DNA of 64,000 bases from Massilia oculi. GTDB lineage: Bacteria > Pseudomonadota > Gammaproteobacteria > Burkholderiales > Burkholderiaceae_D. Under the pieces are notes generated by a model that did no database searches, was not told the DNA's origin, and saw only the letters and a program-made list of their open reading frames with translations. Shown in pieces: positions 47,120 to 56,503 of this stretch (its first letter is position 1; each line of letters begins with the position of its first letter). The stretch lies in assembly GCF_003143515.1 (NCBI RefSeq), contig NZ_CP029343.1, positions 4,092,001 through 4,156,000 of the forward strand, read 5' to 3'. Both the position numbers and the translations under genes were made by a program.

Positions 47120-48844
47120 ATGAAAACCATCCTCGCACCACTCGTGCTGTGCGCCGCGATCGGCGCCGCTGTTGCCCCGGCTGCGTACGCGCAAACGGCG
47201 CCGACGGCCGCCAGCGCCGACCAGCTGCAAGCCATGTCGAAACGCTTCGCGCCGGTCGAGCTGCGCGCCGATGTGCCGCACTTGTCGAAAGGCGACCGCG
47301 CCGCCATCGCCCTGCTGATCGAAGCGGCCAGGATCATCGACACGCTGCAGCTGCGCCAGCGCTGGGCCCACAACGAGGCGCTGTGGAATGCGCTCAAGAA
47401 CGACACCACGCCGCTCGGCCGCGCGCGCCTGGACGCCTTCTGGCTCAACAAGGGCCCGTGGTCGAACCTCGACAACAATGCCTCGTTCATGCCGGCCGAG
47501 TATGCGGGCATCAGGATTCCGGCGAAGAAGCCCGAGGGCGCCAACTTCTATCCGGAAGGCGCTGCCAAGGCGTCGCTCGAGAACTGGATGAACGGCCTGG
47601 CGCCGGAGCAGAAGAAAGAGGCGCAGTGGTTCTTCACCGTCATCCGCACCGGCCCGGACGGCAAGCTGCGCACCGTGAAATATTCGGACGAGTACCGCCC
47701 CGAACTGGAAAAGCTGGCGAAGCTGCTGCGCGACGCGGCGGCATCCACCGACAACGCCTCGCTCAAGAAATTTTTGAGCCTGCGCGCCGACGCCTTTCTG
47801 TCCAACGACTACCTGGCCTCGGACTTCGCCTGGATGGACCTCGACTCGCCGGTCGACGTGACCATCGGGCCCTACGAAACCTATAACGACGAGCTGTTTG
47901 GCTACAAGGCCGCCTTCGAAGCCTATGTGAGCATCCGCGATCCGAAGGAAACGGCGAAGCTGGACTTCTTCGGCAAGCATCTGCAGGAACTCGAAGACAA
48001 CCTCCCGCTGGACAAGCAGTACCGCAACCCGAAGGTCGGCGCCATCGCGCCGATGGTGGTGGTCAACGAGGTCTATGGCGCCGGCGACGGCAATATGGGC
48101 GTGCAGACCGCGGCCTACAACCTGCCGAACGACGAGCGCGTGATCCGCGAGCGCGGCTCCAAGCGCGTGATGCTCAAGAACGTGCAGCAGGCGAAGTTCG
48201 CGTCGACGCTCACCCCGATCAGCAAGCACGTGCTCAAGCCAGCGGACCAGAAGGACCTGGACTTCGATTCCTTCTTCACCCACATCCTGGCGCACGAGAT
48301 CATGCACGGCCTGGGACCGCACCACACGAAGAAGGACGGCAGGGACTCGACCCCGCGCCAGGACCTGAAGGAAACCTATTCGACCATCGAGGAAGCCAAG
48401 GCCGACATCACCGGCCTGTGGGCGCTGCAGTACATGATGGACAAGGGGCTGCTGAAGGACACGCTGGGGCAGGGCGCGGCGGCCGAGCGCAAGCTGTACA
48501 ACACCTTCCTGGCCTCGAGCTTTCGCACCCTGCACTTCGGCCTGAGCTCTTCGCACGCGCGCGGCATGGCGATCCAGGTCAACTACCTGCTCGACAAGGG
48601 CGGCTTCGTCGCCCACGACGACGGCACCTTCTCGGTCGACTTCAAGAAGATCAAGGGGGCCGTGATCGACCTGGACCGCGAATTCCTGACCATCGAGGCC
48701 ACCGGCGACCATGCGCGCGCCAAGGCGATGATGGACCAATACGTGGTGATCCGTCCCGAGGTGCGCAGGGCGCTCGACAAGCTGAAGACGGTGCCGAACG
48801 ATATCCGGCCGGCGTTCGTGACGGCAGAGAGCCTGCTGAAGTAG
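47120..48844 (+). CDS. Exported M49-like (dipeptidyl-peptidase III type) metallopeptidase
   Basis: A 574-residue protein with a signal peptide (residues 1-23, ending AYA). The zinc motif is HEIMHGLGPHH starting at residue 392, and a second motif EEAKAD starts at residue 424, about 28 residues on, as in M49 enzymes (HELLGH and EECRAD). Classical DPP III has a six-residue HExxGH motif. Here the motif reads HExxHG, as in bacterial relatives of the family. It should remove dipeptides in the periplasm, but activity and specificity are inferred. ATG at 47120 is preceded by GAGAGA. Confidence 0.85.
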   Translation: MKTILAPLVLCAAIGAAVAPAAYAQTAPTAASADQLQAMSKRFAPVELRADVPHLSKGDRAAIALLIEAARIIDTLQLRQRWAHNEALWNALKNDTTPLGRARLDAFWLNKGPWSNLDNNASFMPAEYAGIRIPAKKPEGANFYPEGAAKASLENWMNGLAPEQKKEAQWFFTVIRTGPDGKLRTVKYSDEYRPELEKLAKLLRDAAASTDNASLKKFLSLRADAFLSNDYLASDFAWMDLDSPVDVTIGPYETYNDELFGYKAAFEAYVSIRDPKETAKLDFFGKHLQELEDNLPLDKQYRNPKVGAIAPMVVVNEVYGAGDGNMGVQTAAYNLPNDERVIRERGSKRVMLKNVQQAKFASTLTPISKHVLKPADQKDLDFDSFFTHILAHEIMHGLGPHHTKKDGRDSTPRQDLKETYSTIEEAKADITGLWALQYMMDKGLLKDTLGQGAAAERKLYNTFLASSFRTLHFGLSSSHARGMAIQVNYLLDKGGFVAHDDGTFSVDFKKIKGAVIDLDREFLTIEATGDHARAKAMMDQYVVIRPEVRRALDKLKTVPNDIRPAFVTAESLLK

Positions 48845-48962
48845 GTCACGCACGATAGTAAGATGCCTGTAAGCAAGGTTTAGATTGCCATGCTATAGTC
48901 GGATGATTGTCAAACGGAAACACTTGTTTGTTTTTGATTAATTCACCGATTTTGTAGCCAAC

Positions 48963-50585
48963 ATGAAGACCAAGAACCTGACCATCGGCGCCCGCCTGGC
49001 AATCGGCTACGGCGCCGTTTTCCTGTTGATGATCGCACTCGTCGCGCTGGCCGTGAACCGCGTGGGCCGGATCGAGAGCGTTCTCAACCATATCAACGAA
49101 GTCAACAGAGTCAAGCAACGCCACGCCATCAATTTCCGCGGCAGCGTGCATGACCGCGCGATCGCCTTGCGCGACGTGGCGCTGGCGGCGGACGCGGCCG
49201 GCGCCAGCGCGCCGATCGCCCTGATCGGCACGCTGGACGACAACTATGCGCGCTCGGCCGGCCCGCTGGACGCGCTGTTCAATGAGCGCAAGGACATCCT
49301 GCCGGAAGAAAAGGAAGCGCTGGCCGCGATCAAGGCCCAGGAAAGCCGCACCAAGCCGCTGATCGCGCGCGTGGTGGCGTTGCACGCGGCCGGCCAGCTC
49401 CTCGAGGCGAACGCGCTGCTGGCGCAAGAGGCGGCGCCGGCCTTCACTGCCTGGCTGGCCAGCATCAACCGCCTGATCGACCTCGAGGAAAAGCTGAGCA
49501 ACGAGGCGGCCGCCGAGGCGCGCCGCATGGCCAACGGCTTCTTCGGGTGGATGGCGCTGCTGTGCGCGGGCGCGATCGCGGCCGGCTCGGCGGCGGCCTG
49601 GTACATCAGCCGCGGCCTGCTGCGCCAGCTCGGCGGCCAGCCGGACTATGCGGCCTCGATCGCCAGCGCCATCGCCAGCGGCGACCTGGGCGTGGAGATC
49701 GTCACCCGCCCTGGCGACCGCGGCAGCCTGCTGTTCGCGATGCAGGGCATGCGCGACAGCCTGGTGCGCATCGTGGCACAAGTGCGCAACGGCACCCTGG
49801 CGATCGGCGCCGTGTCGACCGAGATCGCGGACGGCAACCGCGACCTGGCCAGCCGCACCGAGCGCCAGAACGGCACCCTGCAGGCGACCGCCGCCTCGGT
49901 CGAGCAACTGACCGGCACCGTGCGCCAGAATGCCGACAATGCGCGCCAGGCGAACATGCTGGCAGAATCGGCCTCCGAAGTGGCGCAGCGCGGCGGCAAG
50001 GTCGTGGCCGAGGTGGTGGGCACGATGGCGGCGATCAATGAATCGTCGAAGAAGATCGTGGACATCATCGGCGTGATCGATGGCATCGCGTTCCAGACCA
50101 ATATCCTGGCGCTCAATGCAGCGGTGGAAGCGGCCCGCGCCGGCGAGCAGGGCCGCGGCTTCGCCGTGGTGGCGACCGAGGTGCGCAACCTGGCGCAGCG
50201 TTCGGCGGCGGCGGCCAAGGAGATCAAGGTCCTGATCGGCAGCTCGGTCGAGCGGGTCGATGCCGGCGCGCGCCTGGTGGACCAGGCCGGCGCGACGATG
50301 GACGAGATCGTTACCGGCGTCAAGCGCGTGACCGACATCATGGCCGAGATCAGCCATGCGTCCGCGGAACAGAATGCCGGCATCGAGCAGGTCAACGGTG
50401 CGATCGGCCAGATCGACGACGCCACGCGCCAGAACGCGGAACTGGTGCAGCAGGCCAGCCAGGCCGCGGTTTCGCTGGAAGATGAGGCGGAGCGCCTGGC
50501 GCAGCTGGTGAGCATTTTCCGTCTCGACGGCGCCGCCGCGCAGGCCTTGCCGGCTGGGCGGACGCGGCCGGCGTTGACCGCCTGA
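48963..50585 (+). CDS. Methyl-accepting chemotaxis protein
   Basis: A 540-residue chemoreceptor. TM1 at about 14-30, a four-helix-bundle ligand domain (residues of about 35-190), TM2 at about 195-215, a HAMP-like region, then the signalling domain. Its tip contains [30 protein letters not shown] sequence around residues 360-385, the CheA/CheW contact. Methylation sites are in Glu/Gln-rich helices either side. The ligand is unknown. It is monocistronic with its own terminator. Confidence 0.95.
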   Translation: MKTKNLTIGARLAIGYGAVFLLMIALVALAVNRVGRIESVLNHINEVNRVKQRHAINFRGSVHDRAIALRDVALAADAAGASAPIALIGTLDDNYARSAGPLDALFNERKDILPEEKEALAAIKAQESRTKPLIARVVALHAAGQLLEANALLAQEAAPAFTAWLASINRLIDLEEKLSNEAAAEARRMANGFFGWMALLCAGAIAAGSAAAWYISRGLLRQLGGQPDYAASIASAIASGDLGVEIVTRPGDRGSLLFAMQGMRDSLVRIVAQVRNGTLAIGAVSTEIADGNRDLASRTERQNGTLQATAASVEQLTGTVRQNADNARQANMLAESASEVAQRGGKVVAEVVGTMAAINESSKKIVDIIGVIDGIAFQTNILALNAAVEAARAGEQGRGFAVVATEVRNLAQRSAAAAKEIKVLIGSSVERVDAGARLVDQAGATMDEIVTGVKRVTDIMAEISHASAEQNAGIEQVNGAIGQIDDATRQNAELVQQASQAAVSLEDEAERLAQLVSIFRLDGAAAQALPAGRTRPALTA

Positions 50586-50592
50586 TCGCGAA

Positions 50593-50623
50593 AAGGGCCG
50601 CTCATTGCGGCCCTTGCCTTTTT
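50593..50623 (+). terminator. Terminator of the chemoreceptor gene
   Basis: AAGGGCCGC and GCGGCCCTT around TCATT, then GCC and five T, 7 bp after the stop. Confidence 0.92.
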
Positions 50624-50711
50624 GAACATACAGAAATATTTTCCTGAGAGCAGTGAGCAGTTCGGGGCTAGAATTTCCAATAGGAATTTCGCTCATCCCC
50701 GGAGTAGCACC

Positions 50712-51422
50712 ATGTACACGACTCTCCTGTATGCGGCCGCCGTCCTTGCCGCATCCGCTTCGCTTCCCTCCCACGCATCCCAGCTCACGGCGCAACTCAC
50801 GTCCCAGGAATCGCGCTGGCTGCGCGCCGCCGCCCCCGTGCTGGAGTACTCGACATCGATCTCCCTGCCGGTCGACATCGTCGTCCAGCCGCGGGCGCCG
50901 GCCGGCGCGGTGCCGCTGGCGATGGGCTTCGACAAGGGCCGCTGCAAGCTGGTGCTGTCGATGCGCGGCAATCCCGAGGCCGAGAAGGTGCTGGCCGACG
51001 TCCCTGCCGACGAGCAGGCGCTGCTGATCGAAGCCATGGCCGCGCACGAGCTGGCGCATTGCTGGCGCTATGCCCAGGGAGAATGGCATCTGCTGCCGGC
51101 GGGCTTCGTCGAAACGGGCGACCAGACCTCGCACGATCCCGCACTGCTGGCGGCCGCGAAGGCGATGCGCGACACCCGGCGCGAGGAAGGTTTCGCCGAC
51201 CTGGTGGCGCTGGCCTGGATCCAGCGCACCCATCCGGGAGAATACGCGCGCGTGCACGACTGGTTGCGCGGGGTGCGCGCCGGTGTCGCGGTGCCGGGCA
51301 GCGGCCACGACACGCGCGCCTGGGTCAGGCTGGCCGGCAACGGCCGCCACTTCGACAGCCGCCTGTCGCCGTTCGAGGCCGCCGATGCAATATGGCGCGC
51401 GGGGTTACTGCTGAGCCACTGA
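50712..51422 (+). CDS. Secreted putative zinc metallopeptidase (HExxH), unknown family
   Basis: A 236-residue protein with a signal peptide (residues 1-22, ending HAS). HELAH at residues 112-116 (MAAHELAHCWRYAQGEW) and EEGFAD at 158-163 make a gluzincin-like pair, HExxH plus a Glu about 45 residues on. The rest has no family I recognise. Two Cys (78 and 117) may form a disulfide. GGAG precedes ATG at 50712. It is monocistronic. Confidence 0.7.
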   Translation: MYTTLLYAAAVLAASASLPSHASQLTAQLTSQESRWLRAAAPVLEYSTSISLPVDIVVQPRAPAGAVPLAMGFDKGRCKLVLSMRGNPEAEKVLADVPADEQALLIEAMAAHELAHCWRYAQGEWHLLPAGFVETGDQTSHDPALLAAAKAMRDTRREEGFADLVALAWIQRTHPGEYARVHDWLRGVRAGVAVPGSGHDTRAWVRLAGNGRHFDSRLSPFEAADAIWRAGLLLSH

Positions 51423-51557
51423 TGGCGGCTGGGCGCCGACGATGCTATCGTCCGCATAAGGTTAATTGATTTTTTTATAAGTGTTCGATGACGCACAGAG
51501 TGCTCGTCAGTACAGGCGTCTAATGAGTACACCAATAACTCAATAGAGGGACTCGAC

Positions 51558-51962
51558 ATGAAATCGTTCATCGCCACGCTGATCGCCACCGCCGCCGTCG
51601 CCGCCATCGGCATCGCTCCTGCCGCGGCACAGACCAACAAGGATGCCCACAAGACGGCAATGGACAAGGCCAAGGCCGACTACCGTGTTGCCAAGGACAA
51701 GTGCGACGCCATGAGCGGCAATGCCGAAGACATCTGCGAAGATGAGGCCAAGCTGGCTCGCGCGAAAGCCGAGCTCGATGCAACCATGAAGCATGACAAT
51801 ACCGGCAACAACGTGCGCAAGGCACGCGACAAAGTCATCGATGCAGAGTACGAGCTGGCCGACGAAAAATGCGATGCGTTGAAAGGTGATGCCGAAGACA
51901 AATGCGAAGACCAGGCCAAGGCCACTCGCGACGCTGCGCGCGATGCCAACAAGGCCAAGTAA
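51558..51962 (+). CDS. Periplasmic Cys-pair repeat protein
   Basis: A 134-residue exported protein. A signal peptide (1-25, ending AAAQT) is followed by a helical, Lys/Asp/Ala-rich domain with two matching units: KCDAMSGNAEDICEDEAKL and KCDALKGDAEDKCEDQAK. Each unit has two Cys 12 residues apart, likely disulfides. The function is unknown. It is a close paralogue of the N-terminal half of the next gene, so the pair is a tandem duplication. Confidence 0.8.
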   Translation: MKSFIATLIATAAVAAIGIAPAAAQTNKDAHKTAMDKAKADYRVAKDKCDAMSGNAEDICEDEAKLARAKAELDATMKHDNTGNNVRKARDKVIDAEYELADEKCDALKGDAEDKCEDQAKATRDAARDANKAK

Positions 51963-52186
51963 TCGTCGCTGATCGCGTTGCCGCGCGCGCGCGGTAACGC
52001 GTGTGACTGCATCCGAACGTCGTTTCCGCGAAGGCGGTACGACGTTCTTGCGTTTACGGCGTGAATATTTGGAGACAGGTATCGCAATCCGGTTTGTCCG
52101 GGCAAGGTACGTTGTCGCACAGATGTTGAACGGAGCGGGGCGTTTAATGGATGCCATCCTAACAACGCATGCAAGGGAATCCGACC

Positions 52187-53134
52187 ATGAAAACCCTCAT
52201 CGCCACCCTGATCGCGACCGCCGTGTCGGCCGTCGCCATTGCTCCAGCCAGCGCCGCCCCCGTCGACAAGGACGCCCATCGCGCCGCGATGGACAAGGCC
52301 GCCGCCGACTACCGCACTGCCAAGACCAAGTGCGACGCCATGAAGGGCAATGCCGAGGAAGTGTGCGAAGACGAGGCGAAGCTGGTCCAGGCGCGCGCCG
52401 AACTCGATGCCTATACCAGATACGATACGACTGGCGGCAATCTGCGCGACGCGCGCGCCAAGGTGATCCGCGCCGAGCATGCGCTGGCCGACACCCAGTG
52501 CGACGCCACCGCGGCCGGCGACAAGGACCGCTGCAAGGCCACCGCCGGCTCGATCCGCGATGCCGCGCTGGCCCGCCTGGACGACCGCAATATCGACCGC
52601 GCCGTCGGCCACAGCAGCAGTGGCGAGCTGGTGAGCAGCATCGACTCGAAGGATCCGGCGACGGCCGCCGCCGTCCAGAAGTGCGAACAGATGACCGGCG
52701 ATGCGCGCACCGCCTGCGTGGTCGACCGGCGCGGCAACGTCACCACCGCCACCAACGTGGCCGCCACCACCGGCGCGGCCGTCTCCGCCAACACCCGGGA
52801 AGCGGTCGCCACCATGAAGGAAAAGACCGCGGCCGCCTTCGACCGCACCAGGGAAATGGCGTCGAATGCCGCCCACAAGGTGGAAAACGCCACCGAGCGC
52901 GCCGGCGCGAAGACCGCCCGCGTGGCCTCGGACGGCACCATCACCGCCAAGGTCAAGGCCGGCCTGGTGACCGATCCCGTCCTGAAGGGCATGGAAATCA
53001 ACGTCGACACCGAAGGCGGGGTGGTGATGCTGAGCGGCTTCGTCGAATCGAAGGCCGAAGCCGATAAAGCCATGCAAGTGGCCAAGGGTGTGGATGGCGT
53101 GACCAACGTCAAGAGCGCAATCAAGGTCAAGTAA
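52187..53134 (+). CDS. Periplasmic Cys-pair protein fused to a BON domain
   Basis: A 315-residue exported protein. A signal peptide (1-24) and an N-terminal domain like the upstream gene's protein (KCDAMKGNAEEVCEDEAKL, then QCDATAAGDKDRCKA) are followed by a third Cys pair (KCEQMTGDARTACVVD). A helical Ala/Thr-rich linker leads to a C-terminal BON domain (ITAKVKAGLVTDPVLKGM, VVMLSGFVESKAEADKA). BON domains bind phospholipids and occur in envelope-stress proteins such as OsmY. ATG at 52187 follows AAGGGAA. Confidence 0.82.
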   Translation: MKTLIATLIATAVSAVAIAPASAAPVDKDAHRAAMDKAAADYRTAKTKCDAMKGNAEEVCEDEAKLVQARAELDAYTRYDTTGGNLRDARAKVIRAEHALADTQCDATAAGDKDRCKATAGSIRDAALARLDDRNIDRAVGHSSSGELVSSIDSKDPATAAAVQKCEQMTGDARTACVVDRRGNVTTATNVAATTGAAVSANTREAVATMKEKTAAAFDRTREMASNAAHKVENATERAGAKTARVASDGTITAKVKAGLVTDPVLKGMEINVDTEGGVVMLSGFVESKAEADKAMQVAKGVDGVTNVKSAIKVK

Positions 53135-53223
53135 TGCTGGCCTGATTGCATCCGGCTCATGCATATGCGGTGTGGATGACGCGCCACAGTTTAGGTAGCC
53201 GGCGGGGATGGGGCCGCCGTGGC

Positions 53224-53254
53224 CCCCGGTCCGGCATCCGGCCGGGGCTATAAT
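53224..53254 (+). promoter_or_regulatory. -10 element with abutting hairpin ahead of the HDOD gene
   Basis: TATAAT (53249-53254) lies 7 bp before GTG at 53262, placing +1 at the start codon. A GC-rich hairpin (CCCCGG-T-CCGG, CAT, CCGG-CCGGGG; 53,224-53,247) ends one base before the -10. No -35 match is seen. The hairpin may end the upstream transcript or bind an activator. Confidence 0.5.
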
Positions 53255-53261
53255 TGCCGAC

Positions 53262-54101
53262 GTGAATAAACTTGAAGCATTCGGATACATCGCGGCGCAG
53301 GCCGTTCGCGGTGAGATCACTTTCCCCACCAGCGTCAATGCCGTGCTGCGCCTGCAGCTCGCCCTCGACGACCCGGATTGTCATATCGACGAGGCGATCC
53401 GCCTGGTGCTGGCCGAACCGCAATTGGCGGCGCGTACGGTCGCCATCGCCAACACGCCCGCCTTCGGCGGCAGCAGCGCGACGCCGGTGACCAATGTCCG
53501 TGCCGCCGTGGCGCGCATCGGCTACCGGCGCCTGCAGGCCCTGGTGGCCAGCCTGGTCGTGCGGCAATTCGGCAACCGCATCAACGATCCCGGCCTGCGC
53601 GCCAAGGCAGAGCAATTGTGGGCGCACACGACCCACGTCGCCTCGATTGCCCATTCGCTGGCGCGCCGCGTCACCGGCGTCAATCCCGATACCGCCCTGT
53701 TCGCCGGCATCGTGCACGAGGTCGGCGCCTTCTACCTGCTGGCGCGGGCCGACGAATTTCCCGGCCTGCTGGACGACGATCCCGAAAACTGGGGCGCCCT
53801 GTGCGAAGACGTGGTCAGTGCCGAGGTGATGAAGAAACTGTCGATTCCGCCGGCGGTGTCGGAAGCGATCGCCGACATGCGCGGCGGCTGGATGAATATG
53901 CCGCCGGGTACCTTGCTCGATACCTTGCTGCTTGCGAACCAGTATGCGCCGGTGGCGTCGCCCCTCGACAGCCGCCGCGCCAACTTGCCGGAACATGGCG
54001 AGAGCGCGCTCGATTTCGTGTTCGACGAATTCACGCTGCAAGAGATCCTGGATGAAGCGGCCGAGACCGCGAAGGCGATGGGCGACATCGCGCTGGTGTG
54101 A
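53262..54101 (+). CDS. HDOD domain signalling protein
   Basis: A 279-residue HDOD protein (HD-related output domain, residues of about 15-215), a fold used in bacterial signalling without clear catalysis. Motifs: NVRAAVARIGYRRLQALVAS and NPDTALFAGIVHEVGAFYLLARADE. GTG at 53262 begins VNKLEAFGYIAAQ, the usual N-terminus of this family. An ATG at 53208 would add 18 Pro-rich residues and lie before the -10 box. There is no Shine-Dalgarno site at the GTG, consistent with a leaderless message. Confidence 0.85.
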   Translation: MNKLEAFGYIAAQAVRGEITFPTSVNAVLRLQLALDDPDCHIDEAIRLVLAEPQLAARTVAIANTPAFGGSSATPVTNVRAAVARIGYRRLQALVASLVVRQFGNRINDPGLRAKAEQLWAHTTHVASIAHSLARRVTGVNPDTALFAGIVHEVGAFYLLARADEFPGLLDDDPENWGALCEDVVSAEVMKKLSIPPAVSEAIADMRGGWMNMPPGTLLDTLLLANQYAPVASPLDSRRANLPEHGESALDFVFDEFTLQEILDEAAETAKAMGDIALV

Positions 54102-54161
54102 TCATTCGATAGATTTACCGAGAGACGTATCTTTCCTGCAACCAAACAACGGTGCGGAAAT

Positions 54162-54180
54162 GATAATATTGATCATTATT
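54162..54180. promoter_or_regulatory. Fur-box-like palindrome
   Basis: GATAATATTGATCATTATT matches the Fur consensus GATAATGATAATCATTATC at 15 of 19 positions, about 20 bp before the start of the PEP-CTERM gene. It would allow iron-dependent repression. Confidence 0.55.
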
Positions 54181-54200
54181 AATTTCCAAGTGGAATTTTC

Positions 54201-55130
54201 ATGATCAAGCTTGCGGTATTGTTAGGTGTGGCATTGGCCAGCACGGTTGCCCAGGCAGGCGTCATCGATCTGGGAGCGATCATGGGCGGCGCGAACGTCT
54301 ATACGGCGCGCGACTTCAAGGCGATCTCGAGCGACGTCGAAGGGTCGATCGTTTCTGGTGGTAACGTCACGATCCAGAATTACGCAGTCAATCTCAAGAA
54401 CCAGGCGGCCTATGCCGGTTATTCGATCGTCGCAGGCGGCGATATCTCGCTGACGAGCGGTAGCATCCACAACGGTCCGGTGTATGCCGGCGGTACCGTG
54501 ACCATGCAGAGCGCCGCCACCCCGCCGCGTTCGGCGGTCAATCCAGTGGACTTTTCCTCGGCAACAAAGCAATTCAAGGATATCGCCGCCGGACTGAGCC
54601 TGGTCGACGCTACGGGCCGGGTCGAGCGCGAGTACAGTGCCAACAAGCTCATCGGCAGCGGCAAGGGCGGCGTGGACATATTCAATGTCTCTGCCGATTT
54701 CTTGAGTGGCGGGAATAACTGGGTGCTCTCCGGCCTGACCGCGAACCAGACGCTGATCTTCAATATCAGTGGCAAGCACGGCGGTTTCAATGGCGGCATG
54801 CAGCCGCTGAGCGGCTACAACGTGCTGTTTAATTTCTACGAGGCCGAGACGGTCGACGTAAAAGGCATCCTCGGCAGCGTGCTGGCGCCGTATGCGACGG
54901 TCGTTCCCGGCAATGGCGTCGTCAAGGGCCAGGTGATCGCCGATGCCTGGAATTCAAGCGTCCAGGTGGATGCCGAAAACTACTGGAAGCCGGTCGACGT
55001 CCCGGGCTTCGAACTGGTCAAGAACGATCCGCCGGTCGAGCCGCCGGCAGAGGTGCCCGAGCCGGGCACCCTGATGCTGATGATGGCGGGGCTGCTTGGC
55101 GGAATCGCACTGCGGCGCCGTCGCACCTGA
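54201..55130 (+). CDS. Choice-of-anchor A family PEP-CTERM protein
   Basis: A 309-residue exported protein. A signal peptide (1-19, ending AQA) is followed by a choice-of-anchor A domain of beta-helical repeats (GGNVTIQNYAVNLKNQ, GGDISLTSGSIHNGPVYAGG, and ILGSVLAPYATV near the end). The C-terminus VPEPGTLMLMMAGLLGG plus RRRR is a PEP-CTERM sorting signal for exosortase. It probably belongs to the cell-surface matrix. A Fur-like box lies in its promoter region and a strong terminator follows. Confidence 0.9.
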   Translation: MIKLAVLLGVALASTVAQAGVIDLGAIMGGANVYTARDFKAISSDVEGSIVSGGNVTIQNYAVNLKNQAAYAGYSIVAGGDISLTSGSIHNGPVYAGGTVTMQSAATPPRSAVNPVDFSSATKQFKDIAAGLSLVDATGRVEREYSANKLIGSGKGGVDIFNVSADFLSGGNNWVLSGLTANQTLIFNISGKHGGFNGGMQPLSGYNVLFNFYEAETVDVKGILGSVLAPYATVVPGNGVVKGQVIADAWNSSVQVDAENYWKPVDVPGFELVKNDPPVEPPAEVPEPGTLMLMMAGLLGGIALRRRRT

Positions 55131-55149
55131 AGCGGTTTTCATGAAGGAC

Positions 55150-55176
55150 AAACGGCGGCCGGGAGCCGCCGTTTTT
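55150..55176 (+). terminator. Terminator after the PEP-CTERM gene
   Basis: AAACGGCGGC and GCCGCCGTTT form a 10-bp stem with a 5-nt loop followed by T residues. It lies between convergent genes. Confidence 0.9.
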
Positions 55177-55186
55177 CATTTTCCAA

Positions 55187-56365
55187 TCAGGTGCAGCCGG
55201 CCGCCAGCATGCGCGTCTGCGTGCGGTGTCGCGCCAGCATGAGCGCCGTCAATCCCACGCCGCACAGCGCCAGGGCCGCCGCCACCCACTGCGGCGCCGT
55301 GTAGGCATAACCCAGCGTCAGCGGCACGCCGCCAAGGAAGGCGCCCAGCGCATTGCCGATATTGAAACCGGACTGGCCCAGCGAAGAGCCGAGCATCTCG
55401 GCTTCGCGCGAGTGCTCCATCAGCAACAGCTGGATCGGCGGCCCGATCGCCAGCGCATTGGCGCCGGTCAGGAAGGCCAGCACGACCATCGCCAGCTTCG
55501 ACTCCGCCAGGAAACCATTGCACAGCAGCAGAGCGGTCATCGACATCATCAGGATCAGCAGGGCGGGCAGCGGGTGCACGCGGTCGGCCAGGCGGCCGCC
55601 GAACTGCACGCCGACCGTCATGCCGACGCCGACCGCGGTCATGATCAGGGGGATCGTGGTCGAATCGAAGCGCGTGACATCGGTGAGCAATGGCGCGATA
55701 TAGCTGAACCAGGCGAAGAAGCCGCCGGTGCCGATCGAGACGATGCCCAGCGCCAGCCACAGGTCGAGGTGGCGGAAGATGCGCAGGTCTTGCATGATGC
55801 CGGTGCGCTTGACCGGTTCGATGTGCGGCACCCACTGGCGCAGGCTCAGCATGGTCAGCACGCCGATCACGGCCACGATCAGGAACACCAGGCGCCAGTC
55901 GATGACGTGGCCGATCCAGGTGCCGAGCGGCACGCCCAGCACATTGGCCAGGGTCAGGCCGGTGAACATCGTGGCGACGGCGGCGGCGGTACGGCCCTCG
56001 TCGGCCAGGCGGCTGGCCACGACGGCGCCGACCCCGAAGAAGGCGCCATGCGGCAGGCCGGCCAGGAAGCGCGACACCATCATGATCTCGAAGTTCGGCG
56101 CGAAGGCCGACATCGCATTGAAGATGGCAAACATCAGCATGAACCAGACCAGCACGCTGCGCGGCGGGCGGCCCGCCACCAGGCTGACCAGGGTCGGCGC
56201 GCCGACCACGACGCCCAGCGCGTAGGCGGTGATCAGGTAGCCCGCTTGCGGGATGGTGATGTGCAGGCCGCTGGCGATATCGGGCAGGATGCCCATCATG
56301 ACGAATTCGGTCATGCCGATGCCGAAGCCGCCAAGGGCGAGTGGTAGTAGGCTTTTCTTGATCAC
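55187..56365 (-). CDS. MFS exporter (DHA1, AraJ/YdhP-like)
   Basis: A 392-residue, 12-TM major facilitator protein. Motifs: GIGMTEFVMMGILPDIA at the N-terminus and FGGRLADRVHP between TM6-8. DHA1 members of this type export sugars or drugs, and the substrate here is not known. The start is GTG at 56365 with a poor ribosome site. No ATG fits the family N-terminus better. Confidence 0.9.
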   Translation of the reverse strand: MIKKSLLPLALGGFGIGMTEFVMMGILPDIASGLHITIPQAGYLITAYALGVVVGAPTLVSLVAGRPPRSVLVWFMLMFAIFNAMSAFAPNFEIMMVSRFLAGLPHGAFFGVGAVVASRLADEGRTAAAVATMFTGLTLANVLGVPLGTWIGHVIDWRLVFLIVAVIGVLTMLSLRQWVPHIEPVKRTGIMQDLRIFRHLDLWLALGIVSIGTGGFFAWFSYIAPLLTDVTRFDSTTIPLIMTAVGVGMTVGVQFGGRLADRVHPLPALLILMMSMTALLLCNGFLAESKLAMVVLAFLTGANALAIGPPIQLLLMEHSREAEMLGSSLGQSGFNIGNALGAFLGGVPLTLGYAYTAPQWVAAALALCGVGLTALMLARHRTQTRMLAAGCT

Positions 56366-56503
56366 GGGGGAATGTTGTTGTTCGGGGTGGAAAGAGGAAA
56401 GCCGGCCGAAGCGTATGCGCGGCCGGGTCTGGCACTATACCGGCAGTAGGCGGATGCGTCCGCTTTCGTGTCGTGATGACGGGTATAGGGCGCCGGAATG
56501 GCT

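Noticed and set aside
48880..48962. Possible sigma28 (flagellar) promoter before the chemoreceptor gene
   Set aside because: The best match (GTTTAGATT, 11 bp, GTCGGATG) keeps too few consensus positions to call.
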